Positions 25,313 to 38,965 of a stretch of DNA of 64,000 nucleotides are shown here, piece by piece (position 1 is the first letter of the stretch; every line of letters starts with the position of its first letter). The notes below the pieces were generated by a model, which saw only the letters and a list, made by a program, of their open reading frames with translations, made no database searches and was not told the DNA's origin. Both the position numbers and the translations under genes were made by a program. Origin of the DNA: Chrysopilus asiliformis (taxonomy: Eukaryota; Arthropoda; Insecta; Diptera; Rhagionidae). The stretch covers positions 554,001-618,000 of the forward strand of contig OZ035961.1 of NCBI GenBank assembly GCA_964034945.1, in the 5' to 3' direction.

Positions 25313-26032
25313 AATTTAGAATATTTGCGGTAACTTAAGTTTTTACTTTCTTATACGAAGTACATAGTAGGTGGGTCGATCACCAAAAATCAACTTTTGG
25401 TAAAAATCTGTGAGCAATACTGGAAGTTACCAAAACGGCGCATTTTTAAAAATCAAAATTTCGTTTTTAGCAGTTTACTCCGAAACTATGTATTTTTCAG
25501 TAGTCTGATGATAACAAAGGTTGGGACGTAGATTTCGTATAAGAAAGTCAAGTGCTATTCGCATCAGATTTTTCTTTAGGTATTAAAGTTCGCACTCTTT
25601 TTTATATTTATATATCTTTTTAAAATATTAACAACTGTACGTTTCAGAAAACTATACGAAAATATATTTTTTTTAACTTAGTCGCATTACGTAACTAATA
25701 CCATAACAGTTGCTTTACATGTTATCTTGAGGTTCTTACCTCATACACATCACGACAAATTTACTGGGATCAAACAGTAATGAGTCATAATCAGTGAGAA
25801 ATTTTTGGAAGACTGGAACAATAAAATTTACTGGGAAGAAATCAGTAATTTTCCAGCAATAGTTCACTTCATTTTCAGTAATTTTTACTGTTTTTTCAGT
25901 AATCTTTACTGTGTCTCAGTAAAATTTATTGGGAAAACAGTAAAAAATAATTTTTACTGTTTTTCCCAGTAAAATCCCAGTAAAATTTTACTGGGGAAAT
26001 TACTGGGAAAAGGCCGTCTGGTTTAGAGTGTA

Positions 26033-28734
26033 CCCTTCAATTACTCTTCCCGAATGGAGGGTTGATTACATCAATCAAGTACGGGTGTGCGGTGTCTATA
26101 CATATACACGATTGGAGTGGTGACTTATGTGAATCTATTGGAATTTCAACTATATATACATATAAGAAAACTTCTGTCCTTTACACGTACCAGTATGTGT
26201 ATACATAGATATTATATGTGAAAATTTTCAACTTATGTGACCAGCTTTGTATATTCGACTTAATTATGCTCTCGATATCTTTTGGATAGAATTCCGTATC
26301 AATTTACGATCGCATATAGATACGAGTACCTATCGTATAAGATACACTTTAGTAAAAGGATTACTTATACAAGTATATGGGAATGTATATGATTAGTTAA
26401 TTTTGTCAATAAACGAACGAAACATATTCAGTTGAGCGTTTCAAGAATTATTTACGTAATTTGTTTAGTTAAATCGCAAAACTTGATTAAGGAGAGATTT
26501 TGTGTATCTTAGATGTTACAAGTTTCTTAAAAGGTAAAACATGTTTATGGGTGTTGGTTGCCGATAATATAGTAAGGTTGAGTAAATGTACGGATATTTT
26601 TGGCTATAGATTTGATGTTTTCGTTTCAAAATAAGTTGACAGCCAAATTTTTGTGTGTATATAATGTCACAGAAATTTGTGACAAGAAAATGCTTTAAAT
26701 TGTTTAAATCGGACATTCGGTTTGATTTTTAGATTGAATTGAAGAAAAACTCTAATTGTCACTGGGCACTCGCAAAATTTTGCTAGAAAATTCAATTGTA
26801 GATTTATTATTCCTTTTGCAATGTGATGCAGGGAAAAGTTATGTGTAATCATTTTCTTGACAATTTTCGTTCAAAACATTTTTCCAGTGTGACGTCGCTA
26901 TGCACAGGGTAGTATTATTTTTGGTCAAGAGACCTGACTTGATTATTTTTACGAAAAATAGATTTGTGAAAAAATTCAAAAGCCCAATCGACACGGTCAA
27001 CCAATATCTTGAAAACATGTCGACCGTTAACGCTTCTTATTTAAAATTTAGATTTAGAGGCCTGTTCCGATTGGAAAAATTAAATTAAATTAACCGGGCG
27101 AAAAAATCAAATTTGATATAACCAGAAAGAATGTTTTTTTTCCAATTTCGCCTTGTCAAAAGTATTAATTTACATATTATGAAACAGCATAACCAATCAA
27201 TTATTAAAAACTCTGCGGGATATCTGTATTTATTTATTTTGAATTGAAATAAAATTTTTGTAACCGATGTAAATTTGGTTAATGTAATTAAAACACAACT
27301 AATTAATATTTAATGAGAATAATTTCATAAAATCATTTTTAATAACTACAGGGTTACATTGCAAACAATTAGTTAAATTGTTTGTTCATTATTACATGGG
27401 AAATAAATTTTAAAAAAATATGCGAATTACAAGTTTGTTGGGAAAAAGATCTTTTTCGGGCGCTGGGCTGTTTAATATCAATTATAAAATATTAATTATA
27501 TTTCAATTGGTCAATCAATAATATCTGATCCTTCTTTTTTACTTTAACATAATAACTGCCAATTATCAATGAATTGTGATTACAATTAAAGTATTTACAA
27601 TACGTTTACTTTAACTTGAAATAATTTAATAAATAAGCTGTTTTTTCCTGGGGAACATTCAAAAGCTATAGAGAGCTATATAGATGTTTTAATATTGACC
27701 AGATGAAAAACTCTCGATAGTTTGTAGCAAAACTACTAGTTTAATAAGTAACTAACTATCATGTTAACGCATTACAATTTAGAAACGAAATTATTTATAA
27801 TGAGATCGGGACATGTTAACCAATATCTTCCACTAATTGCAATAAATAGTGCAAAATATAGACATTTCTCTCAAGCATGAAATTGCAGGCAAATAAATGC
27901 ATAATGTCTTTGATCTGCGCAACACATAAATTAATCAATGCTTGTAGGGTATAACTAACGCGATTACCCCATTACGAATTACCTCAGAACCATAATTTTG
28001 TTTGTTATTTAGTAATTTATTCTGGATTGCCTTAAAGTAGCATATTTTCAATCTACACGGACTCGTGCTCGTCTTCGGAAGAACCAAGGATTCCAGGGAT
28101 TTAAGACAATGTTGAGCTAGACTTGCCGCAATTACAATGGAATAAACAATATCATCATTCGATTTAATGTTCATATGAAAATAACTCAATTCAGCTCATT
28201 CATCGACTCAACACGACAGTAAAGTTTTTTTTTCTTCTCTCAATGGGATTTTTATATAATCCAAAAGCAAATAGGATAATTATATGAATGGCTAGAAAAG
28301 CGACCGGATAATTCTAGTAATTCCCAGAAGATTTAACTTCTGGACGGACGTTGGGGGCTTCCGAAGAATGCGTCGGACCGTAGTTAAATAACAACGCAAT
28401 GATAAAATTGGCGATGCTTGTTCGGATGATTGAATATAATGTTGGTATATTTATGAGGTAATTTTGATGTAATTTTTATGTGTTCATAATAATAGCAAGA
28501 TATCATTAAATCCTCGTATACAGAATTATGCTGAACGATATTATCTCCGCGTATCCTATTATATTTAAATGACCACAAAACTAGTTCCGTTTAACGTAAT
28601 TTAATAAGCATGTTTAATGCTTTTTTGTGTTTATGACAACACTAAAAAAATGAACGATGTGTTTACAAGTTATTAAGCATAACCGATGAATTCGCCGAAT
28701 TACCCTTTTAGATAAGTTTTTTTATGAACATACT
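26033..28734. other. AT-rich DNA between transposons, no gene recognised
   Basis: ORFs at 26516, 26667, 26900, 27935 and 28384 have no recognisable domain. The sequence is strongly A/T-rich with TAATTA-type runs. Nothing else is supported. Confidence 0.5.
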
Positions 28735-29236
28735 AGCTTGTATACCCGTCGTTGCCGGGTTAAGTTTTTTCACATTTTTTTTCTGATGGTCTATGTTGGA
28801 GCTAGACTTCCGGCCAACCGGCTCGGTAGTTTCCCCGCGAAAGGGTAACATAGAGGAAGAGCTAAGTTTCGAGATCACTTTACCCCCTCCCCTTACTCCC
28901 CCACCTCTCGGGCTACTTTTTAATGGGTCTATGTTGGGGCTGGACCCCCGACGAACATCTATGCCAAATTTCAGGCCAATCGGTTCAGTAGTTTCCCCGA
29001 GAAAGAGTAACATAGCGCAAAAACTAAGTTTCGAAATCACTTTACCCTCTCCCCTTACTCCCCCACCCCTCGCGCTACTTTTCCGTGTGCCTATGTTGGA
29101 ATCAGAACTACCACAGACACTCATGCCAAATTTCAAGTCAATCGGTTTAGCCGTTTTTGCGTGAAAGAGGAACAGACAGAAAGACAGACAGGCAGACATA
29201 CAGACAGACACCAACTCATTTTTATATATTAGTATA
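28735..29236 (+). repeat. Interspersed retroposon-like repeat with a tandemly triplicated 3' segment
   Basis: The repeat begins TAGCTTGTATACCCGTCGTT, then has three diverged units of about 135-160 bp starting CTATGTTGG at 28791, 28930 and 29091. The last two contain TGCCAAATTTCAxGxCAATCGGTT. The end has a GACAGACAGG-type tail and an ATATTAGTA repeat. Blocks of this kind (AATCGGTT..GTGAAAGAG..ACAGACAGA) are widespread at 3' ends of insect non-LTR or SINE-like repeats, which is general knowledge and not a database match. The 168- and 123-codon ORFs on the two strands are shadows of this repeat. Confidence 0.6.
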
Positions 29237-29239
29237 TTA

Positions 29240-31215
29240 GTATGATTTAGAGTTTCAAGTTTTTTGCAAAATATAGTCAGATTTTAATCACTTTCAAAGA
29301 TTCTAACTCGACCAGGTAACACACTGGGTTGTAGGGTGGGCTTCACATTTTAGAAATTTCTTGGCCCTTTGGTCGCGATTACCGGTTTGCGACCTTTTGT
29401 ATTGCCAGGAGTTGAACTTTTCGATTGTATGGACCCATCGGAATAGGAAGAAATTCTTTCCTATATGGGTTATATCTTTAAATGCTGAAATTTAAACGGC
29501 AGTTGTCATTATTTTTGATTTCCAGTACCAGGAAAATGGATAATACAAGAAGCAACGTAGAACGTAATTGGGAAAATCACCTCACATACTAAATTATTTC
29601 CGCCGGTATTATTTTCGTTTCCATTGTCGTAACCGTTGTCATCGTTTTGTCCTTAAATTTCTTTGAATGCATGTCTATTGATATTTTCCCTGCCATATTC
29701 TACAATGTTGTATGCTTGTTGTTTTTAAAACTTGCATGCCACAATGATTCATGACAGGAAAATTCTTACAGAACATGAAAAGTTAACAAGCAGCAATTAT
29801 CTGAAGAAAACGAAAAATTTCCTCTGTGCAAAAATAATTTTTCTGTTTATTTCCCCTTTCATTTCGTTTCGATGTTAGTTCGTCTTGTCATGGTTCTTCA
29901 ATTTTTTATCCCTTCGATTTTATGACGACAATTAAGTTCGACCATGTTTTATTCGAAAAGTAATGTTCGCAATGTTATCAACTTGTCTATAAATTTATTC
30001 TTAGTTTCTTATCAATGCTGGTGAAAATGATTTTACGTTAAATAGATTTTAATTTAAATTTTATGATCTGTCAAATCCCACAGTTGCAATTTTGCTCAAA
30101 CAATTTTTCGCAATCAATTTACTATTTTCCCGATGAACTCCAATACGAAAAAAATACTATCGATAAATTATCATAAAAAATAGCCTTGACCGATTGACTA
30201 TCATGAAAATACTGACAATAATTTCTTTCGTTCCGGAAAATTTATAATCGTATAAAACTCGAGCTCGCGGATAACAGATTTTAACAAAATTAATGTCAGA
30301 TAAAATCTTTTTGCACTTTATTGCAATTTTATAATTCTGCTGGAGCAGGAATTTATTAAACAGAAAAGGGAATAATTTTTTTTGCTCTTCCAAAATATAT
30401 TTTTTTTCACGAAATGAAATCAATCTAATGAATGCTGATTTGTAATCAAAAAATACTCTTCAAATAAATTCAAACGAATTGATATAGAAACCTTTTTTAC
30501 TAATTGAATTTGCTAGCGGTGGGAAATTTGATTAATGGACTCTTTCTTTTTTTATGGAAAAATGTTAAAAATATTTTCATTGTTGAAATAGGGTGAAATA
30601 GTGGTTTTTCAACAGATAAACCGAAGTTTAGGAAAATACCGTTTCATTAAAGGTTCAGATGTTCGCACAGAGGATTGTTTTTTTGAATCTTTTCGGACCG
30701 TGATTGGCAGGGAACGCATCGGGTGATAAGTTGTTAGTTTTACATATTTTGCTGGGATGGACATTGAACTTAAATCACTATTTAAGGTTAGGTTAGATTG
30801 GAGTAGCTGCAAGGTAGGCACACTTAGGCCAGAAATTTTCCATTGTGATACCACCATTTTTAACTTTTGATGAATCGGAGTAGATCTGCGATATCCGTAT
30901 CCCTATTTAAACACTTAGATTAATTGAGGATCAGATAGTGCGGTATTTTCCATTTTTTCTTTGGATCTAGTGCGTTTCTAATATTTTCAAATCTGTTTAA
31001 AAAAACAAGGATTTTCATACATCCTTAGTCATGGTGTTAGCCGAACTTATTCACATTTTTCTTTTTTAATCGAAAGCTAGAATTATTTAGGATTGTACAA
31101 AGACTTAGGTATCAAAAACAAAGAAACGCCATCGAAAAAAATTATTTCCACAGATATTGAATAGAGAATGTGTAATCAGACCAATTAGAAGCGAATCCGA
31201 AAATTTCCTAAATTC
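29240..31215. other. AT-rich DNA, nothing supported
   Basis: ORFs at 30157 and 30609 on the minus strand show no domain or splice evidence. Confidence 0.5.
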
Positions 31216-31219
31216 TTAC

Positions 31220-31532
31220 CCAAATGCTTTCCCAAATGCTTTCCAGTATCAAAAAGCGATTACGCTTAATGCTATGTTCGGAAAAATTCGTTAAATGTCT
31301 GTGATGATAATGCAAATATCCCTTTATCAATTTTTTCTCGGGAAAATTTTCAGTAGAAAGTTTAATCCCGAATCTAAGTTCAAAATTTTAAATATTTTAC
31401 TCGAAGATCCTGTAAAGAAATCGTTATTGTCCACAAAAGTGGTTAAGATTTTTTTTTCTGGAATTGTTTTCTTCATATTTTTACAACGCATACAAAATAC
31501 ATCAACTCGGCACCGACGAGTCCACATTCTAA
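31220..31532 (-). repeat. Dispersed repeat family (about 400 bp), inverted copy C
   Basis: On the minus strand the copy starts TTAGAATGTGGACTCGTCGG and carries GAGTAAAATATTTAAAATTTT, then near 31266-31248 TTAAGCGTAATCGCTTTTTG, then ATTTAGGAAATTTTCGG, in the same order as copies A and B. Confidence 0.65.
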
Positions 31533-34500
31533 CCACTTTGAAATTGTGTTCCAGAAAAATTCAACCCCCTATGTTACAATCGGATTATGTGTGCAATTTA
31601 ATTTGAGAGGAAAAGAAACGATCTTGTCACCACCACTGAGACAGATATGTCAATAGTGCTGTCAATTACTTTTAAACCCATAAAATGCATAACATCACTG
31701 GAGAACTGTGCGTGACAATAAAAGTGAAAATCTAAAAATGCAGTCACCGAAACTGTGAAAAGGGTCCTGATTGCTCTGCACACAATTTTTATTCGAAAAT
31801 ATATCGAATACTTTTACCACACAGCAAGCAAACGATTTTCAAAACTCGCAATTATCCAAGTTGATGGCATTTGGCACATAAAAAACCTCGGAATAGATTT
31901 TAAGCATATATTATATGTATATATTGTATCATACATATGATCATAGCGGTATTCAATGTCATGGCATAACAAAACGATAGATAGTCGTAGAAAAGTGATG
32001 TTCTACCATCGATACGTGTATGAGAGTTGATGCAATGTTTGAAATATCGTAAAGTTGAAAAGTTATCCAACCGAGCTACATAACACTAGATGGCAAATAA
32101 ATATATTCAACATGACAGCTATGTTGCAACTATGCGAAGCGCATAAAACCCTATGCAAACAACATGAAATATAAAATGTCGGCTCAGAAGCACGAAATGT
32201 CACTTTGCATATTGCGGATCATCCGAAAAGTGAAAAGGCCACATCACATGGCCGAGAGGTGGTAAATATTATCAGTTGATTTTTGACTGGAATGCCTACA
32301 TTCACTCGACATATGGGATTGAATGGACAATCGGGTGGTGGTTGATTTTGGGGACGTCCTAGATTCCAGATGAATTTCTTTTTTTGTCAAACTTTGGCTA
32401 CTGGAATTCACAATGCATCCGTTAAAAATGTGGGTTTTACGTTTCATTTTAAAAATGTTTTTTTTTTTGCTTTATTTTGATTTGCTGAAATTTTAGGTCA
32501 AGGCAGATTCAAGTCAAAATCAGCGTTCGATTTTCCGGAATAAATTTTTTTTGTGCACCTGTTCGTCTGAATCGCATGAACGCCATATGTTCAGACAGTT
32601 TTGACACGCCAATGTCAAGGTTGTCTGTCCGTTCGCGCCAATCCGATCAATCTATCTAGGCCTCTGTGCTTGCTTGCTTAACAAATAAGACTGCTTGACT
32701 ATCATACAAGTAACTTCCCATGCCAATATGCACCTTGATTTCGATCTGTCATCCGTGGCTATCTCCTTGTCCATGTGATTTGCATGCAAACCCGTAAAAT
32801 GTTTTACATTCAGTTCAGCAATTGTCTTGCGGCACTATCATCGGTCACTGTGAATCGTTCGCATAAAATCGAACATAAATATATGCCATTTATGGGCTAG
32901 CGTAAATGAATTAATCATCGATTCATAAATATTTGCGCACACAAATGACATATTGATGTTTTCATGTTGATGAGAATCTGATGCTAATTAAATATCTCAA
33001 CACGATGTTATAGGCCTAATAATAAAGTTATGCTGCTGTACGCACGCAAAACGATGTGCAAGTACCTAGTCGAATGTATTTCTGATTTGTACCGGAATTT
33101 TCAACCGTCCCAATATATGTGTTCTCATAATTTGTAATCCAGACGGGGTATCATTTAATTTTGGTTTGAGGCAATAATTTATTTCGATATTAAAACTAAA
33201 TTGTATTAATAAACTTTGTATGCAAGTCAAGTATGTTGGAATGGCTTATTGCTGCTACAATCATTGCTATTGTTATTATGTTTCTTGTAAAAGATATCAA
33301 TTTCCCATGAATTTTCCATTAGTAATTAATACTAATGCTATTTTCGTTGCAAAATATTATATTTTACCCGAATAACATCACTATAAGTTTTAATTGGATA
33401 ATAAATAAGCATTACAAATGCGTAAACAGGTGTTCATTATTAATAGTGTCACTGGGGATTTAATCCTGCGGCGTCATTTTATGCAAAATCTAAAAATTAT
33501 GCTGGAGGATATTTTTCGAGTAACTTGATTAAAAATGAAATTTATGATCAATAGTATAAGGAATATAGCTTTTGAATGCTATATTTCTTGTGATTGTTAA
33601 ATTTCGAATAAATTTTTCATCAGAACATAAAGCTTTTTGAAACTCGTGTTTACTGGAAATTTCTCATCAAATAGTTGCAAGAAACTACAAAACTACGATT
33701 TAAAAAAAATCAATTTTGTATTGGCGCGATTGAATTTTGATTTTTGAAAGAAATATGTAAAATCGTATTCTAAACACATTTTCTCTCCAACGCAACGCAT
33801 AGATGCATAATACGGAGAACTTCAAGTAAATTGCTGCAAAAGTCGTTAGGTATGCATTTAAGCGCGTTTTACTGAACTATATGATTCATATTTATAGAGC
33901 ATAAAAACTTCAACTAGTTGCATATTTCAGCTTCTTAAATATAAATCCTCCGAAGATAAAAGAATAAATCCTTTCCAATAAGGATATCTTTTTAACAAAG
34001 TGGGTAAAAGTCAGAAAAAAATCCATGTTATAAAAAATGAACCAACATTTTGAATTTGAAAGAAAGTTAGAACATTTCATCTTAATAAGATTTTGCCAAT
34101 TTAATCCTTGATTCGTGACATAAAACAAAGTTAAACAGTCCCGAAGATTAAGTATCACTTTGCAGTTCCGACTTGATTCACTTCCACCTGATATTTTTAT
34201 GCAGTCACTTTTTTACAGAAACATATTTCCGAGTGGTGTGGGAATATGCTGAAGAAGTCAAGTGCTGAGTTAAGATTATATGTGCTCGTATTATTTGGCC
34301 GTTTTGTATCGCTTACGAGTATATAAGATGACATAACATAATATTGCCTCGTGCTTAATGTTCCATGCACATAAGTATCTTTTTATGCGCGTTTATATTT
34401 GCTCAATTTTTCATCAAGCTGGCGAGTTTTTTTTTCTGTTTGCTCGTTCGTGACCATATATTTACATCTCACAGGTATTTTTTATTTCGTGAATTACAGG

Positions 34501-37323
34501 GTAAAAGGCGAAAATTCTGGCACGTTTTATTTTTCATTCGGCGCCTCTTTCGAACAGATAGTCCTATACCGTATTTTAAGTTGTGGAACTAAGGTGAATT
34601 GTTGTTTCTTGTTGCTATCATTTGATCTGACGCTTTTACTTGGCATTGAAATAAATCAGAAGAACTTTCCTCAACATAACAGAAGACACAGCCGACAAAG
34701 AAAATACTGTCTAAGTTGTATACTTTGTGGAAATTGCTGGTTGTTGGGTATTCGCCAGCCAGGTACAACAATCCCACCTGGGCTCGATGCCGATACATCT
34801 GGTGTAATGTTTAGCGTAACTTGTTTCTGTTCATAGGTATGTAAGTCACCGGGAAAAGAAAGTGTGGTACGGCATATAAGCATATGTGAAAATATTGCCG
34901 CCAACGTAAGTGAATTACAGCCGCATTGGCTTCTTACACTTTGCATATATAGATGGTGTCACGAGCAAGGTGAAGGACATTTATTACGTGGAGGCCACAA
35001 AGCTAGGTTGAGGTAAACTACCGGCTTTTCAGATATCGCCACGATGTTGTTGAACTTCTTTGCCACCATACCATAGCGAATGCGCTTTTGTCGTCGTCGT
35101 GTCGCAATCATTTATAATCGCAAAATCACTTTGATCGCACCTGACTTAAAGTTAGGTAATTTAACAGATTTTGGGGATCAATTACCGATCAATACGCGTA
35201 GGTTTACCAATAACTGAAAATAATTCACGAGATGAGTTTGCGAATTTCTCATGTGTTTTTTTATCCAAATGAATTCTGGCGTTTAAAATCCTCAATGTGA
35301 ATTTTAAAAGAATGGTGGCGAAAAATTCAAATTCTAAAAGATTTCCCTTTAAGATTAATTCAATTTTGGTGCGATTTGTTGAGTCTTTTGAATTTACCTG
35401 GCCACGCTATGATGTAATCGGATTCGTTTAAGTGATCGTGTCATTTTGATTATTACAGTTTTTATAACGTCGATAATAAAGAATGACTTAATGAAAAGAA
35501 CTTTTTTCAATTATGTGAACATTCTTAAGCGGATTCGAACGCGTGTTAAAATTACCTCACCTGGTTTTTTCACGGCACATGAGTTCGGAATGTCATTGGC
35601 TCGTGATTATGAGTCGACCTTGTTTGAAACAATCATCTTAAGCGTAAATATTCGAATTCATCGAGTATGAAACCGCATGTCAAATTTTATTACTCTTGAT
35701 GGAATTTGTTTAAAACTTCTGTTTGTTTTGATTAAGACTTTTGCTGATTTGAAGCATGACTTTACTATTTATACGTTTCGGGTTGGTTAATTATGAAAAT
35801 TATTAACGAGTGTTTTTTTATCCAAATTACTTAAGGTGTCGATTAGGCAAACAAAACCCATGTATGTAACCAATCTCTTAACGAATGTTCTCAATTATGA
35901 AATGAAAAATTATTATTTTGTTTCAATGAATGCAATTAAAAAAAAAAAAGAAAAACAAATTTAGCAGTGCCACACAAATAAATTAATCACAAAAATAATT
36001 ATGAATATATGAAAAGGTATAATCGCTAGGATAGCGATCGTCTAATATGCTGCATGAAAATTTTCAAATCAAATAGAAATTCAAATTTGAGTCTCATGTA
36101 TGGAATAGTAATGTAAAAAGCGTATAACTTTTTGGTAGGAGGAATCGTCTTTAGGAAAATGATAAAAAAAGCTTTTTTGAAATTTTTGCACAAAAAAAAT
36201 TATTTAGAATATAACTCAACATTTTCGAACGGTCGAAAAAGGATTTTCAAATATCTTTTTTTCGATCTAACTAGTAGATAGTTTTTTTTTTTGATAAAAC
36301 CGTCACGGCTTTATCGTACCTATGTATATCTTTTCTAAAAATATGTTTTACTGATTAACAACATTCAATAGCTTCCTACTCTGCCATTCCTAAAATATAT
36401 TTTCAGGAAAATAATCTAGGAAACGAAGGTAGCAACGTACAGAATGTAATTTAATCTATTTTTGCCCTCTGTTCACCGTCATAAACAAACCATTCATCGG
36501 TGGATTAATCAATTAATATCTAAATATTAATCTATAAATATCCAATTACATAAATCTACAGTAGATCCTTATGATTTGTCTAAAATTTGATATCAATAGA
36601 TAATATATTTTATATGTGATTTTATTGCTTGTTTATAGGTTTGGCATAGATAAACCTGTTTACCCGAAATCACGTTCGAATTCACCTGGAAAACCATTTA
36701 CAATTTTAATATTACCAGTGAAATGGGCAAAATAACAAAATCGACAACAACTAAGTCAATGGCCAAAAATGTGGATTTACAGTTGACCCAATTTGCTATT
36801 TGAATATTAAGTTTCAATTTGTCATCATTTCTGGTTCTGGCGTTTCGCTGTTTGCTTTCGCAAATGTTCAAATACACCCACAGTGGGAATTATTTCCAAT
36901 ATTTTCCATGGAAAATTTAATACAATAATGGAATATTACGAATGTATTTGGAAATTATTATCAAAAATACCAGTCAGGTGAGATTTATAGTATAATTGTG
37001 AATCACATGTCGCCAAATATTATCAAATGGTAGCGTCATTTTGACGATCGGCATCCATATTTTGTCGATATTCCGATATTGAATCTCTTGGAATTCGAAT
37101 CGGACTTCCAATCAGTCAAGCAAATATTCGTAGATGAAAAAAAACATCACGGCAAACTAACGCCAAGGTAAATAATAAATTTCATCTCGAGCATGATGTT
37201 TTGTGTTTGAGTATGACAGGTAATTGTGGAACCACCGCATCGCATACCTAGTTTCAGGTGAGACTTGCGGAGTAATTGTGAGAGGTTGAGGACGATAGAC
37301 AGACTACACTTCATTATCGATGC
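31533..37323. other. AT-rich DNA, no gene recognised
   Basis: The overlapping ORFs at 34365-34946 on both strands lack any domain. A 12-bp palindrome of overlapping octamers (TTTGCATGCAAA) lies at 32779-32790. The region 32560-33060 looks less repetitive and could hold regulatory sequence, but nothing shows this directly. Confidence 0.45.
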
Positions 37324-38042
37324 TACACTCTAAACCAGACGGCCTTTTCCCAGTAAATTTCCCAGTAAAATTTTACTGGGATTTTACTGGGAAAAACAGT
37401 AAAAATTATTTTTTACTGTTTTCCCAGTAAAATTTACTGATACACAGTAAAAATTACTGAAAAAACAGTAAAAATTACTGAAAATCAAGTGAACTATTGC
37501 TGGGAAATTACTGATTTCGTCCCAGTAAATTTTATTGTTCCAGTCTTCCAAAAATTTCTCACTGATTATGACTCATTACTGTTTGATCCCAGTAAATTTG
37601 TCGTGATGTGTATGAGGTAAGAACCTCAAGATAACATGTAAAGCAACTGTTATGGTATTAGTTACGTAATGCGACTAAGTTAAAAAAAATATATTTTCGT
37701 GTAGTTTTCTGAAACGTACAGTTGTTAATATTTTAAAAAGATATATAAATATAAAAAAGAGTGCGAACTTTAATAACTAAAGAAAAATCTGATGCGAATA
37801 GCACTTGACTTTCTTATACGAAATCTACGTCCCAACCTTTGTTATCATCAGACTACTGAAAAATACATAGTTTCGGAGTAAACTGCTAAAAACGAAATTT
37901 TGATTTTTAAAAAGGCGCCGTTTTCGTAACTTCCAGTATTGCTCACAGATTTTTACCAAAAGTTGATTTTTGGTGATCGACTCACCTACTATGTACTTCG
38001 TATAAGAAAGTAAAAACTTAAGTTACCGCAAATATTCTAAAT

Positions 38043-38190
38043 TTTTACTAGGCATCACAGTAATTTTTACTAGGCATCACAGTAATTTTTACTAGGCATC
38101 ACAGTAATTTTTACTGTGAATCCCAGTACTTTTACTGGGATCCCCAGTAATTTTACTGGGATCCCCAGTAATTTTACTGGGATCCCCAGT
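38043..38190. repeat. Tandem arrays in transposon copy 2
   Basis: Three units of TTTTTACTAGGCATCACAGTAA are followed by units of TTTTACTGGGATCCCCAGTAA. The first type occurs once and the second about three times in copy 1, so unit number changes between copies. Confidence 0.75.
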
Positions 38191-38965
38191 AAACACTTTT
38201 TTCTATTTGATTTGCTTTTGGGTGACCAGCTTTAAATTTTGTACGCATAATTGCAAATAAACCTTTACATAACATTTATTGCTTCCTGTTTTTTTTTTCA
38301 ATTTTTTGTATTATTTTAATTACGTTGCACCATAAAGATCAGCCTGAAATTTTTTTCTAAACTTTTAGAATATTTTCAAGCGGTTTTTCACGATTTTTTT
38401 TGCAATTTCTTTGGAGTTTTTACGTTGTTAAATGTTTCCTTACAAAATATGTCAATAATAATAATAGCAGACACTAACTATCTTTTAGAAATGTTAACCA
38501 AATCGACCCACTGATTCTCTTTTAGATGTTTTTTCGTTTTCCAACTCGTAACTAGACACCAAGTGTAGAAACTTTACAAAACTTTTTTTGTTCCTATTTT
38601 TGTCTCAGTATTTTTGTCTCACTATTTTTGTCTCACTATTTTTGTATCTATCAAAATTAAATCTATCTCTCCGACGTTAGCACACGAGAATTTTTTTATT
38701 AATGTAAATAAAATATTTTTTTCCAACCGCATAATGATCAAGTGAAAAGTTTTTCAAAAAAATAACCTACAACTTCTGGTAACACTACAATTTTTACGTC
38801 ACGCAATATTTTTTACGAGAAAAAAAAATTACTGGGATTCTAAGTAAATTTTACTGGGAATCCGAGTAAATTTCGAAACACATCACCTTTGGAGAGCCAG
38901 ATTCTCGTCATTCTTCAAGTGAAAGTCATTGTTGACAGATATTTTTAATACAGTGCGCAAGTGAA

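Larger units (their letters stand above)
23007..26030 (-). mobile_element. 3.0-kb transposon copy 1 (TIR CACTCTAAACCAGA, TA duplication), gene remnant on the minus strand
   Basis: The element runs from CACTCTAAACCAGATTTTAC to the inverse of CACTCTAAACCAGACGGCC, with TA at 23005-23006 and 26031-26032. It matches the element at 37326-40693 end to end in inverted orientation, with small indels. Both subterminal regions are packed with CAGTAAAATTTACTG-type palindromes. The interior holds a degraded multi-exon gene. No transposase motif is seen, so it is probably non-autonomous. The CACT start and subterminal repeats suggest a CACTA/EnSpm-like relationship; the TA duplication leaves Tc1/mariner-like elements possible. 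Confidence 0.9.

Noticed and set aside
23030..26020. Regularly recurring short motif suggestive of a CRISPR-like array
   Set aside because: Units are palindromic, overlapping and irregularly spaced without unique spacers, inside a bounded eukaryotic transposon.
28708..29214. 168-codon minus and 123-codon plus ORFs
   Set aside because: Both are frames through a tandem interspersed repeat; the Gly/Pro-rich sequence follows the repeat unit and has no start context or domain.
34365..34946. Overlapping ORFs up to 145 codons on both strands
   Set aside because: No domain, no convincing splice context, and mutual overlap on both strands indicate chance.
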